NCBI RefSeq assembly: GCF_900108365.1
Contig: NZ_FNWQ01000001.1
Span: forward strand, 620,001-684,000
Direction: 5' to 3'
Origin: Chryseobacterium culicis
GTDB lineage: Bacteria > Bacteroidota > Bacteroidia > Flavobacteriales > Weeksellaceae
Length of the DNA stretch: 64,000 bases
Below are positions 9,059 through 17,681 of the stretch, one piece after another. How positions within the stretch are numbered: the stretch's first letter is position 1; every line of letters starts with the position of its first letter. Made by a program: the position numbers and the translations under genes. The notes below the pieces were generated by a model that had not been told where the DNA came from, ran no database searches, and saw only the letters and a program-made list of their open reading frames with translations.

Positions 9059-10209
9059 CCTATATTCATTAAGTAAATTTTATCCCAATCCTTTGCTTTT
9101 TCGGGATACTGATAATCCAGCAATACCATTCCTACCCCCGAAATACCTTCCAATAGCCCTGTATGTTCTACCCATTCGTCATTTTTAAGATCATAAGGGA
9201 ATTTGGCTCCTTTTTCCAGCTGGTTCAGAGTAAGAGACATCCAGTAATTGTGTGCTTCTTTCAGTTCTTCGTCTTGAAATATTCTGTAGAATTTATTGAA
9301 TATGTGTGAAATTCCCGCGGTTCCGTGGCATATTCCTGTGTCTATGCAGTCGTTTTTCTGACTGTAAAATACTCCGGATTTGTCTGCTTTTATTTTCGAT
9401 ACATTCAATATAAGGTGATGGCACATTGCTTTCAGGTTTTCGTCCTGCAAAACGGTATACGCTTTCCAGAGCCCGATTGCAACTCCCAGGTCGCCATAGC
9501 ACCATGCCAGTCTCTCGGATAACTGTTTTTCACCTGTTGCAATATTAAGTTTTGAAGGAAATATGTGCTGTGCCTGTTTATTTTCTTCGTAAAGTTCCTT
9601 AAGAAAGGTAACGCTTCCACTGATCAGTTTTGCACAGGTTTCTTTTTTGCATCCTCTGTGATAGCATTCGGCTAAAAAAGATAGGATAGAAGGCTGTCCG
9701 TGGGCAAGACCAAGGTCAATGATGTTCTCTTCTTTTACTATATGATCAATCCAGAAGATGGATTGGTTTCTTTCATGTTTCAGTTGGTCTATATGAGACA
9801 CTATTTTTTCTACGGCATCGAATTTCTTAATTTCAAGAAAGTAAATCCCCAATCCGATCAGGCCGGTAAATAAATCGTATTCTTTTTTATCTGCAGCGGC
9901 AGAAAGCAGTTCAAGAAAAAATTCAATAGAATCTTCTTCCAGACTGTCAATATCTTCATCTGTAATAATATCAGCATTGTGTAAAAGCCTCATAAAGTAA
10001 ATAATGGCTAAGCTTCCGGTTGCAAATGATGAGTAAGAAGCTTCTGAAGCCATATCAATGAGATCCTCAATTTTTTCAATCTCTACATCATTGTTGTAAA
10101 ATAATGAGTAGTATCCGTTTCCCAGGCTGAACGTGATGTTTTCACCTTTATCCTGATTACATTTTTCTGAAATTTGGGCTAAAAAGAAGTCAATTTTATC
10201 TTTATACAT
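9055..10209 (-). CDS. Lanthipeptide cyclase (LanC)
   Basis: Adds cysteine thiols to dehydrated residues to form lanthionine rings. The 384-residue protein shows the alpha-toroid repeats of LanC enzymes. The zinc ligands are present: Cys237 in LAWCYGD, and Cys294-His295 in ICHGTAG. His170 in LAHGQPS matches the proposed catalytic His of NisC, and Arg233 precedes the WCYG motif as in NisC. It overlaps the upstream monooxygenase gene by 8 bases and lanB by 4 bases, so the genes are tightly coupled. All key residues are in place, so the enzyme is expected to be active. Confidence 0.92.
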   Translation of the reverse strand: MYKDKIDFFLAQISEKCNQDKGENITFSLGNGYYSLFYNNDVEIEKIEDLIDMASEASYSSFATGSLAIIYFMRLLHNADIITDEDIDSLEEDSIEFFLELLSAAADKKEYDLFTGLIGLGIYFLEIKKFDAVEKIVSHIDQLKHERNQSIFWIDHIVKEENIIDLGLAHGQPSILSFLAECYHRGCKKETCAKLISGSVTFLKELYEENKQAQHIFPSKLNIATGEKQLSERLAWCYGDLGVAIGLWKAYTVLQDENLKAMCHHLILNVSKIKADKSGVFYSQKNDCIDTGICHGTAGISHIFNKFYRIFQDEELKEAHNYWMSLTLNQLEKGAKFPYDLKNDEWVEHTGLLEGISGVGMVLLDYQYPEKAKDWDKIYLMNIG

Positions 10210-11119
10210 ATTGGCTTAATATTTCAATAGCTGTTAGGGAATCTTTATGTGAACGCGAGATATTGTTAAACATAAATTCATTATATCCGTAGAGTTCTTT
10301 AAATTCCAGCAATTTTTCGTGAAAGAAACTTCCGTCTCCTACAAGGCTTATATTGCTTATATCATTGTTGGTACTCTTTTTAGCAACATTAATCGCCTTA
10401 CGTTTTGTTTTATGGCAGCATCCGGAAAATGTAAGGACCATGGACGGCTCTTTTCCGTGTTTTGCTTTATATTCTGTTCTGAAGTTTTGCAGCTCTTCCT
10501 TAAGATAATCCTTATTTGATTCTCCATGAAATATGGATCTTGCAAAATTGAGATCGTTCTCCAAAGCAACTTTTAAACCTGAGTGTGATGATCCCATATA
10601 CCATACATCCGGAATATTCCCTTTGTAAGGAGGAATGATGAGATCTTTTTCAAGAAATTCACTTTCATCTCTTAAAAAGCTGAGTGTAGATTCCAGTTTA
10701 GGAAGAAAAGAAGAAAAATAGTTTTCTTTATCTACATCTACATTAAAATATTTAAGATCATATTCACCAACCAGACCTTTTACAAATCCAAGGTCTAATC
10801 TTTTGGGATATAAACTGGATAACAGCTTATAATTGTGAGCCACTCTGAATGGGCTTTGCAAGGGAAGAATAACGCCTGCAATTCCTATTTTGATTTTTTC
10901 GGTTAATCCTAATAATATGGGAATCAGCATTTCAGGAGTAGACCACGCCATGTCATGGGCTTTTGAAAAATAGTTTTCGGTAACCCAAAACCTGGAAAAA
11001 CCCAGTTCATCCGCTCTTGTAGCATAGTCGATGATATCGTATAATGATTTCTTAGAATTGTTGAGTGAGTTTTCTCTTATGCCAAATTCTAAAAGGCCTA
11101 TTTTTAATTTATTTGCCAT
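10202..11119 (-). CDS. Luciferase-like flavin-dependent oxidoreductase of the lanthipeptide operon
   Basis: The 305-residue protein belongs to the bacterial luciferase-like (LLM class) superfamily: GLLEFGIRE at the N-terminus, GFSRFWVTENYFS, KIGIAGVILPLQSPFRVAH and PDVWYMGSSHSG are all typical. Such enzymes use FMN or F420 for oxidations or reductions. It is the first modification gene after the precursor and overlaps lanC. One known role of this superfamily in lanthipeptide clusters is the LanJC reductase, which turns dehydro-residues into D-amino acids. That role here is inference. An oxidative modification is the main alternative. Confidence 0.8.
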   Translation of the reverse strand: MANKLKIGLLEFGIRENSLNNSKKSLYDIIDYATRADELGFSRFWVTENYFSKAHDMAWSTPEMLIPILLGLTEKIKIGIAGVILPLQSPFRVAHNYKLLSSLYPKRLDLGFVKGLVGEYDLKYFNVDVDKENYFSSFLPKLESTLSFLRDESEFLEKDLIIPPYKGNIPDVWYMGSSHSGLKVALENDLNFARSIFHGESNKDYLKEELQNFRTEYKAKHGKEPSMVLTFSGCCHKTKRKAINVAKKSTNNDISNISLVGDGSFFHEKLLEFKELYGYNEFMFNNISRSHKDSLTAIEILSQYV

Positions 11120-11138
11120 AATAGAGCTATTAAAAGCA

Positions 11139-11158
11139 GCTACCCCTTACGGAGTAGC
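11139..11158 (-). terminator. Possible attenuator hairpin between precursor and modification genes
   Basis: Read on the minus strand, GCTACTCC and GGGGTAGC form an 8-bp stem (one G-U pair) with a GTAA tetraloop, followed by TGCTTTTAAT. The U tract is weak, so it would stop only part of the transcripts. That would allow more precursor than enzyme, as is common in lanthipeptide operons. Confidence 0.55.
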
Positions 11159-11184
11159 CACAGTTTTTTGTAAAATGTTTCTGA

Positions 11185-11370
11185 TTAAGATACAGGACAA
11201 ACACAAAGGTTAGTAGATCTGCTGCTTCCCGCAGTGCAAGTCCAGTGTGAACAATCGAAAACAGATGTTACTAGCTCTTTTCCAGCTTTTACTGATTTCA
11301 TTTCGTCAGAATTTAATTGAGATAACTTCTCTTTTTTAAGAGTTAACTTCTTTGTAAGCTTTTTGCTCAT
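11185..11370 (-). CDS. Class I lanthipeptide precursor peptide (LanA)
   Basis: A 61-residue peptide with a Lys-rich leader containing LTLKKEKLSQLNSDEM, which matches the LxLxK..I..LN..EM leader pattern of Bacteroidetes class I lanthipeptide precursors. A short VKAG segment follows and may mark the cleavage site. After that the core holds four Cys (VFDC, HWTC, NLC, VCP) and ten Ser/Thr, ending CVCPVS. Four (methyl)lanthionine rings are therefore possible, leaving up to six dehydratable residues without a Cys partner. It is the first gene of the operon with the LLM enzyme, LanC and LanB. No second precursor copy is seen. Confidence 0.9.
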   Translation of the reverse strand: MSKKLTKKLTLKKEKLSQLNSDEMKSVKAGKELVTSVFDCSHWTCTAGSSRSTNLCVCPVS

Positions 11371-11436
11371 GGTTAAAAAAATTTTAATTTGTACCTACTC
11401 GTTAGCTTTTCGGTTTCCGCTTTTTTATCAATTAAA

Positions 11437-13065
11437 TTATATTTTTAAAAATTTGATGACAGATGTGTTGATGGCATCCGGTTTTTCAAACGGCACATAA
11501 TGAGAGGCATCCGGAATAATCAGCAGCTGTGCGTTAGGGATACTGCTATTGATCATTTTGGTATGTTCTTCCCTGATCACATCGTTACTTCCTGCGATGA
11601 TCAAAACCGGATTTTTAATCCCTTTCAGCTGTTCTGTACTGATATGGGGGTGCTGAACCATTAGTTTGATCAGCCTCTGGTTAGGGGCATCTTTTATTTC
11701 AAGCTGTTTTTTAAAAGTATCCAGCGTTTTGGGTTCTATACCTTCCGGATTTGTATTGGCTCCGATAACAACAAGCTTGTTTACAAGATCAGGATGATTA
11801 ATCGTAAACAGTAATCCTGTAATTCCGCCGTCACTCCAGCCTAAAATATTAAATTTACTGATGTTAAGCTCTTTTGTTATGGCTAATAAATCATCAGAAA
11901 ATGTTTCGTACATGTAATCACCAGTGGAAAGATCCGTACTTCTTCCTTGCCCTCTTGTATCGATTGCGATGACTTTGAACTGCTTTGCAAGATCAGGAAT
12001 CTGCTTATAGAAATCTGATATGCTGCCATTGTTTCCATGAAGCAGGACAAGCGGTTCTCCGCTTCCATATTCTTCATAATATATTTTAGCGTTCTTAAGA
12101 TCTATATATTTTCCTGATTTATTCTTTCCATAGATTGTTTTTCTGGCCTGCTCTTTATTATTGTAATAATCCACCAGCGCCTGTTCTTCAGTGCTGTTTT
12201 CTGTTTTGCTTATCGTTTTGGGAGCGCTCCCGTTTTTATCTTTGAGGTAGCTGATGTCTATATTGGAGATGAAACTTCCTTTGCCGGTTTCCCATTTTCC
12301 CTGGCTCTGATAACGGAAAAGCAGGTCATTGGATAAGGTTTTTTTTGCTGAGATTCCGAATACGAAATCTACATTATCCTGCGGCACACTTTCAACGAGC
12401 TGTAAGGTAATGGCCAGCTGATCGAGATCACTATAAATGAGTTTATACTTTTGAAGATCTATCGTTTGCCATCCTGTAGTACCTGTTTTGTAAATAATGT
12501 TTTCATACAGGAGAGATTCCTGCGGAATATTGTCCTTGACAGAATAGATATTCAGTTTCAAAGTAATTTCCTTGAATTTTGAACTCGGAATGATATAAAA
12601 ATTATAGCTGTTAAGTTTGGTCCATCTGTAAATGTTGAATACCTGTCCCTGCTCTATAGTAGGAACATTTTTATCAAACATTTTAGAGAAAGTAAGCATC
12701 GGCCGTTTTGTGTTGCCAACAGCTTCATTTTTTGGCTTTTTCCCTGTTAGATTGATTTCCTGAATCGCATTGGTTTTTTTACTTAATTTGATATGGGCAT
12801 CTGAAATAATTGCCTGCACGGTAACTTTTTTATCGTCATAGCCGTTGGATTCGAAAATAAGGTGATCGCTTTTCCTGGTATCTTCAGGGATTTCTATTGA
12901 GTAGTTCCCATGACTATCTGTAATGGTGCTGATATTTACATTCTCAAGACTTACTGAACAGTAAGAAATTGCCTGGTTGCTTTCATCGGTAACTTTTCCA
13001 GATATTTTTTGAGAGTAAATACTTATACTAAGCAATAACACACCTAGTACCAATATGATTTTCAT
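11437..13065 (-). CDS. Secreted alpha/beta hydrolase with N-terminal CarboxypepD_reg-like domain
   Basis: The 542-residue protein has a signal peptide at 1-18 (ending SISIYSQ) and a carboxypeptidase-regulatory-like beta-sandwich (KISGKVTDESNQAISYCSVS) to about residue 95. A middle region of unknown fold follows, then an alpha/beta hydrolase from about residue 310. The hydrolase has oxyanion motif LLHGNNG, nucleophile elbow GWSDGG, the acid in AGSNDV and the His in DASHYVPF. It probably acts in the periplasm or at the surface; the substrate is unknown. It lies 66 bases upstream of the lanthipeptide precursor on the same strand with no clear terminator between. Co-transcription is possible but not shown. 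Confidence 0.8.
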   Translation of the reverse strand: MKIILVLGVLLLSISIYSQKISGKVTDESNQAISYCSVSLENVNISTITDSHGNYSIEIPEDTRKSDHLIFESNGYDDKKVTVQAIISDAHIKLSKKTNAIQEINLTGKKPKNEAVGNTKRPMLTFSKMFDKNVPTIEQGQVFNIYRWTKLNSYNFYIIPSSKFKEITLKLNIYSVKDNIPQESLLYENIIYKTGTTGWQTIDLQKYKLIYSDLDQLAITLQLVESVPQDNVDFVFGISAKKTLSNDLLFRYQSQGKWETGKGSFISNIDISYLKDKNGSAPKTISKTENSTEEQALVDYYNNKEQARKTIYGKNKSGKYIDLKNAKIYYEEYGSGEPLVLLHGNNGSISDFYKQIPDLAKQFKVIAIDTRGQGRSTDLSTGDYMYETFSDDLLAITKELNISKFNILGWSDGGITGLLFTINHPDLVNKLVVIGANTNPEGIEPKTLDTFKKQLEIKDAPNQRLIKLMVQHPHISTEQLKGIKNPVLIIAGSNDVIREEHTKMINSSIPNAQLLIIPDASHYVPFEKPDAINTSVIKFLKI

Positions 13066-13273
13066 GAGTTAGTTTTTTGTAAATATATTGTTTTATTTCA
13101 AATTAATCACATTTTGTGGAAAAAATATGAAAAAAATATTTATCAAATGAGCTAATATTGTTGATTTTTTATACAATATTTTACATTAATTCTAATAAAT
13201 TATACTTTTTTTATACAAAATGTCAATATTCGGAGAGGGTCTGTATAATTTGTTTTTCACCTGTTTGTGTTTT

Positions 13274-13309
13274 AAATAACTCTACTTTCCGGAGAAAATA
13301 GAGTTATTT
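13274..13309 (-). terminator. Terminator-like hairpin after the acyl-CoA synthetase gene
   Basis: An 11-bp perfect stem AAATAACTCTA (13274-13284) / TAGAGTTATTT (13299-13309). The T run is stronger on the plus strand (13310-13318), although the gene it would serve is on the minus strand; on that strand the hairpin is followed only by a short A/T-rich stretch. Confidence 0.5.
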
Positions 13310-13362
13310 GTTTTTTTTACAAAAAATAATAGCTGATTTTTAATATGGGCAGGCGGGGCATT

Positions 13363-14991
13363 TTAATGATTGATTTTAATAGTGTCCAGCCCAAGTTCTC
13401 TCATAGAAATCTCCCTCATTTCCACCTTCCTTATTTTACCCGAAATGGTCATGGGGAATTCATCTACAAACTTCCAGTATTTTGGAACTTTATAATGGGC
13501 AATTCTTCCTTTGCAATATTCCTGAAGTTCTTCTTCCGTGATGGTAAATCCTTTTCTTACTTTTACCCAGGCCATGACTTCCTCCCCAAACCTTTCACTG
13601 GGAACCCCGATAATCTGAACATCCAGAATGTTGGTATAGGTATACAAAAAATCTTCAATTTCCTTCGGAGAAATATTCTCCCCGCCTCGGATAATAAGGT
13701 CTTTTATCCTTCCCGAAATCGTAATATAGCCATCCTGGTCCATTACGGCCATATCTCCGGTGTGCATCCAGCGGGCATCATCAAGCACTTTTTTAGTGTT
13801 TTCGGGATCATTCCAGTATTTCAGCATTACAGAGTAACCTCTTGTACAAAGCTCTCCATGTTCTCCACGTTGGAGAGTTCTTCCGTTTTCATCAATAATT
13901 TTTATTTCAAGGTGATCCTGAACGGTTCCCACTGTGCTCACCTGCTTTTCCAAGGGTGTTCCTATTAAAGTCTGCGTTGATACAGGAGACGTCTCCGTCA
14001 TTCCGTAACAGATGCTCATTTCTTTAATGTTCATAAGGTTTTCCACCTTTTTCATGATCTCCGGAGGACATACAGAGCCCGCCATAACACCCGTTCTCAG
14101 ACTGGAAAAATCATAAGTATCAAAATCTTTTACAGCAAGTTCAGCAATAAACATGGTAGGTACCCCGTACAAAGACGTACATTTTTCGTCAGAAACAGCT
14201 TTTAACGTAATATCCGGATCAAAGCTGTCATTGGGAATGACCATGCAGGCTCCATGGGCGACACAGCACATATTCCCGATCACCATACCAAAGCAGTGAT
14301 AAAAAGGGACCGGAATGCAGACACGGTCTTTTTCTGTATATCTTAATCTGATACCTATAAAGTAACCGTTATTGAGAATATTATGATGAGAAAGGGTAAC
14401 ACCTTTAGGAAAACCTGTAGTTCCTGATGTATATTGAATATTAACAGGATCATCAAACTGTACATGCTCTTCAAAACTGTGCAGAACTTCATCTGAGATA
14501 TCCTGGCCATTGTTCACAAACTCTTCCCAGTTTTCATCAAAGAAAATCTCATGCTCCAGATTAGGGCATACTTCTTTGGCATATTCTACCATTTCTTTGT
14601 AGTTGCTGCTTTTGAAGCTTAAAGAAGAAAAAATAAAACGGACTTCAGATTGATTAAGAACATAGGTCAGCTCATGCGTTCTGTAGGCCGGATTAATATT
14701 GACTAAAATAGTGCCTATTCTCGCGGTGGCAAACTGCAGAAGAACCCATTCGTAACGGTTGGAAGACCAGATTCCGATTCTGTCACCGGATTTTGCCCCT
14801 AAAAGAAGCAATGCTTTTGCTACAGCAGTGGTCTGATTATAAAATTCCTGGTAAGTAGCTCTGTAATTCTGATGAACACAAACTAAAGCTTCCTGATGAG
14901 GATACTTTTCGACAGTCCTTTTAAGATTTGCTCCAATGGTCTGTCCTAATAATGGAACATCAGAAGTTCCATATACATAAGATAAGGGCAT
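13363..14991 (-). CDS. AMP-binding fatty acyl-CoA synthetase
   Basis: Activates a carboxylic acid, probably a fatty acid, with ATP and CoA through an acyl-adenylate. The 542-residue protein has the AMP-binding signature YTSGTTGFPKGVTL at residues 187-200, the motif YGMTETSP, and WMHTGDMAVMDQDGY. The C-terminal segment MTISGKIRKVEM supplies the catalytic Lys. Chain-length preference cannot be told by eye. It lies 58 bases after the membrane protein gene on the same strand, so it may be co-transcribed with the sigma-factor pair. Confidence 0.9.
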   Translation of the reverse strand: MPLSYVYGTSDVPLLGQTIGANLKRTVEKYPHQEALVCVHQNYRATYQEFYNQTTAVAKALLLLGAKSGDRIGIWSSNRYEWVLLQFATARIGTILVNINPAYRTHELTYVLNQSEVRFIFSSLSFKSSNYKEMVEYAKEVCPNLEHEIFFDENWEEFVNNGQDISDEVLHSFEEHVQFDDPVNIQYTSGTTGFPKGVTLSHHNILNNGYFIGIRLRYTEKDRVCIPVPFYHCFGMVIGNMCCVAHGACMVIPNDSFDPDITLKAVSDEKCTSLYGVPTMFIAELAVKDFDTYDFSSLRTGVMAGSVCPPEIMKKVENLMNIKEMSICYGMTETSPVSTQTLIGTPLEKQVSTVGTVQDHLEIKIIDENGRTLQRGEHGELCTRGYSVMLKYWNDPENTKKVLDDARWMHTGDMAVMDQDGYITISGRIKDLIIRGGENISPKEIEDFLYTYTNILDVQIIGVPSERFGEEVMAWVKVRKGFTITEEELQEYCKGRIAHYKVPKYWKFVDEFPMTISGKIRKVEMREISMRELGLDTIKINH

Positions 14992-15049
14992 AGTGTAAGA
15001 TTTGGTGGGCTAAAAATAATAATTATATCCCGAACTATGCCTATGAATA

Positions 15050-15724
15050 TTAACTTTCCTGAGAATCTATTTCTTTAAGCTGTTTTAAATTTTTATCAAG
15101 CTTTCTGATAATAGTTCCGTATACCAGCCTGTAATAAAACCAGATCATGGATATAGCCAGTAATGTGCTTACCACAATGCCTACAATGATAATGGTGAGA
15201 TTGGAGCCGGTAGGCTGTATATTCTGTGAGTTGAGTGTATAAAAAATAAAGGCTGTAAGTACAAAGGTAAATACTACCAATAATACGATGCTGATCAGTA
15301 TAAATGCATTGACCGTAGTTTTGAACTTAATAATCCTGGTGATGAGCCCTTTCAGGTTTTCTTCAATCTTGATTCTTCTGTAATTCTGGTAGAATTTTAA
15401 GACAAAATAGGCAGTGATCAATAAGCTTAAGATTTTTATAGCTAAATAAACATGACCGAAGTTATTCTCTACTTCAGGAGCCTCCTGAGCGCCCAACCTT
15501 TCCAGCATTTTACGGAAACTGTCGGATTCTTCTTCAGGGACAAGATAAAACAGCCCCAGTACGGAAAAGAACAGAAATTCTACCACGCTGATCCAGAAAA
15601 TATACTTCACATAATTGCGTGATTTTCTATTCAACATCTTAAGAATCTCATTGTTGTCATATTTAGGCTGAACAGGCTGTTCCTGCCATGTTTTTTTAAA
15701 ACTATCTAGATCAAATTCAGGCAT
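15050..15724 (-). CDS. Four-helix membrane protein paired with the ECF sigma factor
   Basis: The 224-residue protein has a cytoplasmic-looking N-terminus of about 40 residues (FDLDSFKKTWQEQPVQPKY), then four predicted transmembrane segments near 43-63, 93-112, 138-160 and 174-196, and a charged C-terminal tail. It overlaps the sigma-factor gene by 8 bases, an arrangement usual for anti-sigma factors. No anti-sigma zinc motif or known domain is visible. Anti-sigma function is therefore inferred from position and topology only. Confidence 0.65.
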   Translation of the reverse strand: MPEFDLDSFKKTWQEQPVQPKYDNNEILKMLNRKSRNYVKYIFWISVVEFLFFSVLGLFYLVPEEESDSFRKMLERLGAQEAPEVENNFGHVYLAIKILSLLITAYFVLKFYQNYRRIKIEENLKGLITRIIKFKTTVNAFILISIVLLVVFTFVLTAFIFYTLNSQNIQPTGSNLTIIIVGIVVSTLLAISMIWFYYRLVYGTIIRKLDKNLKQLKEIDSQES

Positions 15725-16208
15725 ATTTTTCCATCTGTTCTTTAAGGGTTTTCTTTAATCTGTTCATTTTTACACGTGCATTAACCTCAGTGATTCCGAG
15801 GTTTTCTGCAATATCCTTGTAAGGCAGATCGTCAAGATACATCATGACAATAGCTCTTTCCACATTGGGAAGAGTCTTGATTACAGTATACAAAAGTGAT
15901 ACCTGCTGCTGTTTTTCATCATCATCTTCCACAAAATCTCTATGGTTAATGTCCAGCTCGTTAGTAGGAAGGCTTTTGCTTTTTTTTCTAAAAAGAGTAA
16001 TGGCGGTATTGAGCGCTACACGATACATCCATGTGGAAATCTTGGAATTTCCTTTAAAGGAATCATAACTTCTCCAGAGCTGTAACACGATCTCCTGGAA
16101 AAGATCCTCTTCATCCTCCAGAGAATTGGTATAAAGACGCGATACTTTAATAATCAGTCCCTGATTATCTTTGATAAGCTGCGCAAATTCTTTTTCTCTG
16201 GAATCCAT
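15717..16208 (-). CDS. ECF-type RNA polymerase sigma factor
   Basis: The 163-residue protein has sigma-70 region 2 (DEEDLFQEIVLQLWRSYDSF, with GNSKISTWMYRVALNTAI, residues about 30-75) and region 4 (LPYKDIAENLGITEVNARVKMNRLKKTLKEQ, residues about 125-158). Regions 1 and 3 are missing, as in extracytoplasmic-function sigma factors. It is translationally coupled to the following membrane protein, the likely controller. The stress or signal it answers to is not visible in the sequence. Confidence 0.92.
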   Translation of the reverse strand: MDSREKEFAQLIKDNQGLIIKVSRLYTNSLEDEEDLFQEIVLQLWRSYDSFKGNSKISTWMYRVALNTAITLFRKKSKSLPTNELDINHRDFVEDDDEKQQQVSLLYTVIKTLPNVERAIVMMYLDDLPYKDIAENLGITEVNARVKMNRLKKTLKEQMEKYA

Positions 16209-16380
16209 AGATATATAATGGCACGAAGATAATAATAAAGTGGTAATTGGTGAAAATTATAACATAAAATAGTAAAAAGACAAAAAACAAAAGAGAAATA
16301 TTGATCAGCCGGAATCCTCTGCACAGAATTAAAATCCCTGCAGCATTTAGCTGCTTAATATTTTTACCACAAAATTTGCG

Positions 16381-16388
16381 TACCTTTG
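16381..16388 (+). promoter_or_regulatory. rnpB promoter, -7 box
   Basis: TACCTTTG fits the TAnnTTTG consensus and lies just ahead of the predicted 5' end of the RNase P RNA. Confidence 0.7.
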
Positions 16389-16390
16389 CC

Positions 16391-16722
16391 TCCGCGAGAA
16401 AATCGGCCTGTTGATTTCCCGTTGTACGGGAGGTAGGAAAGTCCGGACACCACAGAGCAGCAAAGCGGATAACATCCGTCACCCGTGAGGGTAGGACAAG
16501 TGCAACAGAAAGCAGGTACAGTTCGGCTGTAGTGAAACCAGGTAAACTCTTTGCGGTGCAATGGTAAGTATATCGGTTCTTTCCAGCAATGGAAATAGGG
16601 GCGGCTCGTCCTGAAAACCGAGGGGTAATCAGCTCAAGTGTTGCAGCAATGTACCACGCAGATAAATAACAGGCACTTCTTCGGAAGTACAGAATCCGGC
16701 TTATAGATTTTCTCGTGATTTT
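16391..16722 (+). ncRNA. rnpB: RNase P RNA (catalytic subunit, class A)
   Basis: The RNA that trims 5' leaders from tRNA precursors. The conserved 5' core GGTAGGAAAGTCCGGACACC followed by CACAGAGCAG is present near 16431-16461, and the 3' core CAGAATCCGGCTTATAG at 16690-16706. Helix P1 is formed by CGAGAAAATC (16395-16404) and GATTTTCTCG (16706-16715). The RNA ends in a T run at about 16718-16725 that can act as terminator. Length is about 330 bases. The -7 box lies directly upstream. Exact ends are estimates. Confidence 0.95.
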
Positions 16723-16801
16723 TTTAAACGCTCAAAGCCAGAGCCTGGAAGAGTAAATTTTTTAAACTTCCATTCTCAAGCTCCTATCTTCCAACCCGAT
16801 T

Positions 16802-17671
16802 TTATTCGCTTTCCAATTGTTTTTTAGATTCCTGCAGATCCTGTCTGTCTTTCTCAGAAAGGGTAGGATATTTCAGATCCATTTTTTCCAGGGTGTCAAT
16901 AATAATCTGAATTGCTGCTACTCTTGCGAACCACTTATTATCAGCAGGCAGCACATACCATGGAGCATGATCTTTTGATGTTTCATTAATCGCGGTTTCA
17001 TATGCCCCCATATACTGATCAAATAATGCCCTCTCCGGAAGATCTGCAGCAGAGAATTTCCAGTTTTTTTCCTGTTCATCAATTCTGGCGAGAAGTCTTT
17101 TTTTCTGTTCATCCTTAGAAACATGTAAAAATATCTTTACGATAGTAGTTCCGTTCTGGGCAAGGTGTTTTTCAAAATTCCGGATACTTTCATATCTGTT
17201 TTCCCAGAATTTATCATCAAAATCTTTTACTGAAGACCAAGTTTTTTCACTTAAATTATATTCCGGATGCACTTTACAGACCAGGACACTTTCATAATGT
17301 GAGCGGTTGAAAATTCCAATCATTCCTTTCTGCGGCAGAGCGAGATAGTGTCTCCATAAAAAATCATGCGCATATTCTTTAGAACTTGGTGTTTTAAAAC
17401 TGGTCACATTACATCCCTGTGGATTCACTCCTCCGAAAACATGCTCTATCATACTGTCTTTTCCTGCAGCATCCATGGCCTGAAGCACCACCAGAAGAGA
17501 TTTGCTTCCATCCGCATACAGTCTTTCCTGAAGTTCACGAAGTTTTTCTTTCTCCTGAATCAGCATTTGTGCTCCTTCTTCTTTGGTAAGCTTTCCTTTG
17601 TATGATGTTGAAGCTTTTTTTATTGAAAATTTTCCGCTTATTTTAAAATCATCTGAAAAATCGGTGTCCAT
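16802..17671 (-). CDS. Polyphosphate kinase 2 family protein
   Basis: Transfers phosphate between polyphosphate and a nucleotide (NMP or NDP). The 289-residue protein has the PPK2 Walker A MDAAGKDS at residues 66-73, the G(I)FNRSHYE motif after it, and a lid rich in basic residues (KRLLARIDEQEKNWKFS). This is a single-domain PPK2. Whether it prefers AMP, ADP or both cannot be decided by eye. Immediately upstream of the ATG lie a run of A and ten copies of an 8-bp repeat (17682-17761), which may affect its expression. The gene converges on rnpB. Confidence 0.9.
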   Translation of the reverse strand: MDTDFSDDFKISGKFSIKKASTSYKGKLTKEEGAQMLIQEKEKLRELQERLYADGSKSLLVVLQAMDAAGKDSMIEHVFGGVNPQGCNVTSFKTPSSKEYAHDFLWRHYLALPQKGMIGIFNRSHYESVLVCKVHPEYNLSEKTWSSVKDFDDKFWENRYESIRNFEKHLAQNGTTIVKIFLHVSKDEQKKRLLARIDEQEKNWKFSAADLPERALFDQYMGAYETAINETSKDHAPWYVLPADNKWFARVAAIQIIIDTLEKMDLKYPTLSEKDRQDLQESKKQLESE

Positions 17672-17681
17672 ATTTTTTTTA

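Noticed and set aside
10202-11119. LLM enzyme as a LanD-type decarboxylase
   Set aside because: LanD enzymes belong to the HFCD flavoprotein family. This protein has luciferase-like motifs, and the core ends in Ser rather than the C-terminal Cys needed by LanD.
11437-13065. Hydrolase upstream of the precursor as a lanthipeptide leader protease
   Set aside because: It is an alpha/beta hydrolase with signal peptide, not a subtilisin-like LanP or C39 protease. A role in the cluster cannot be supported.
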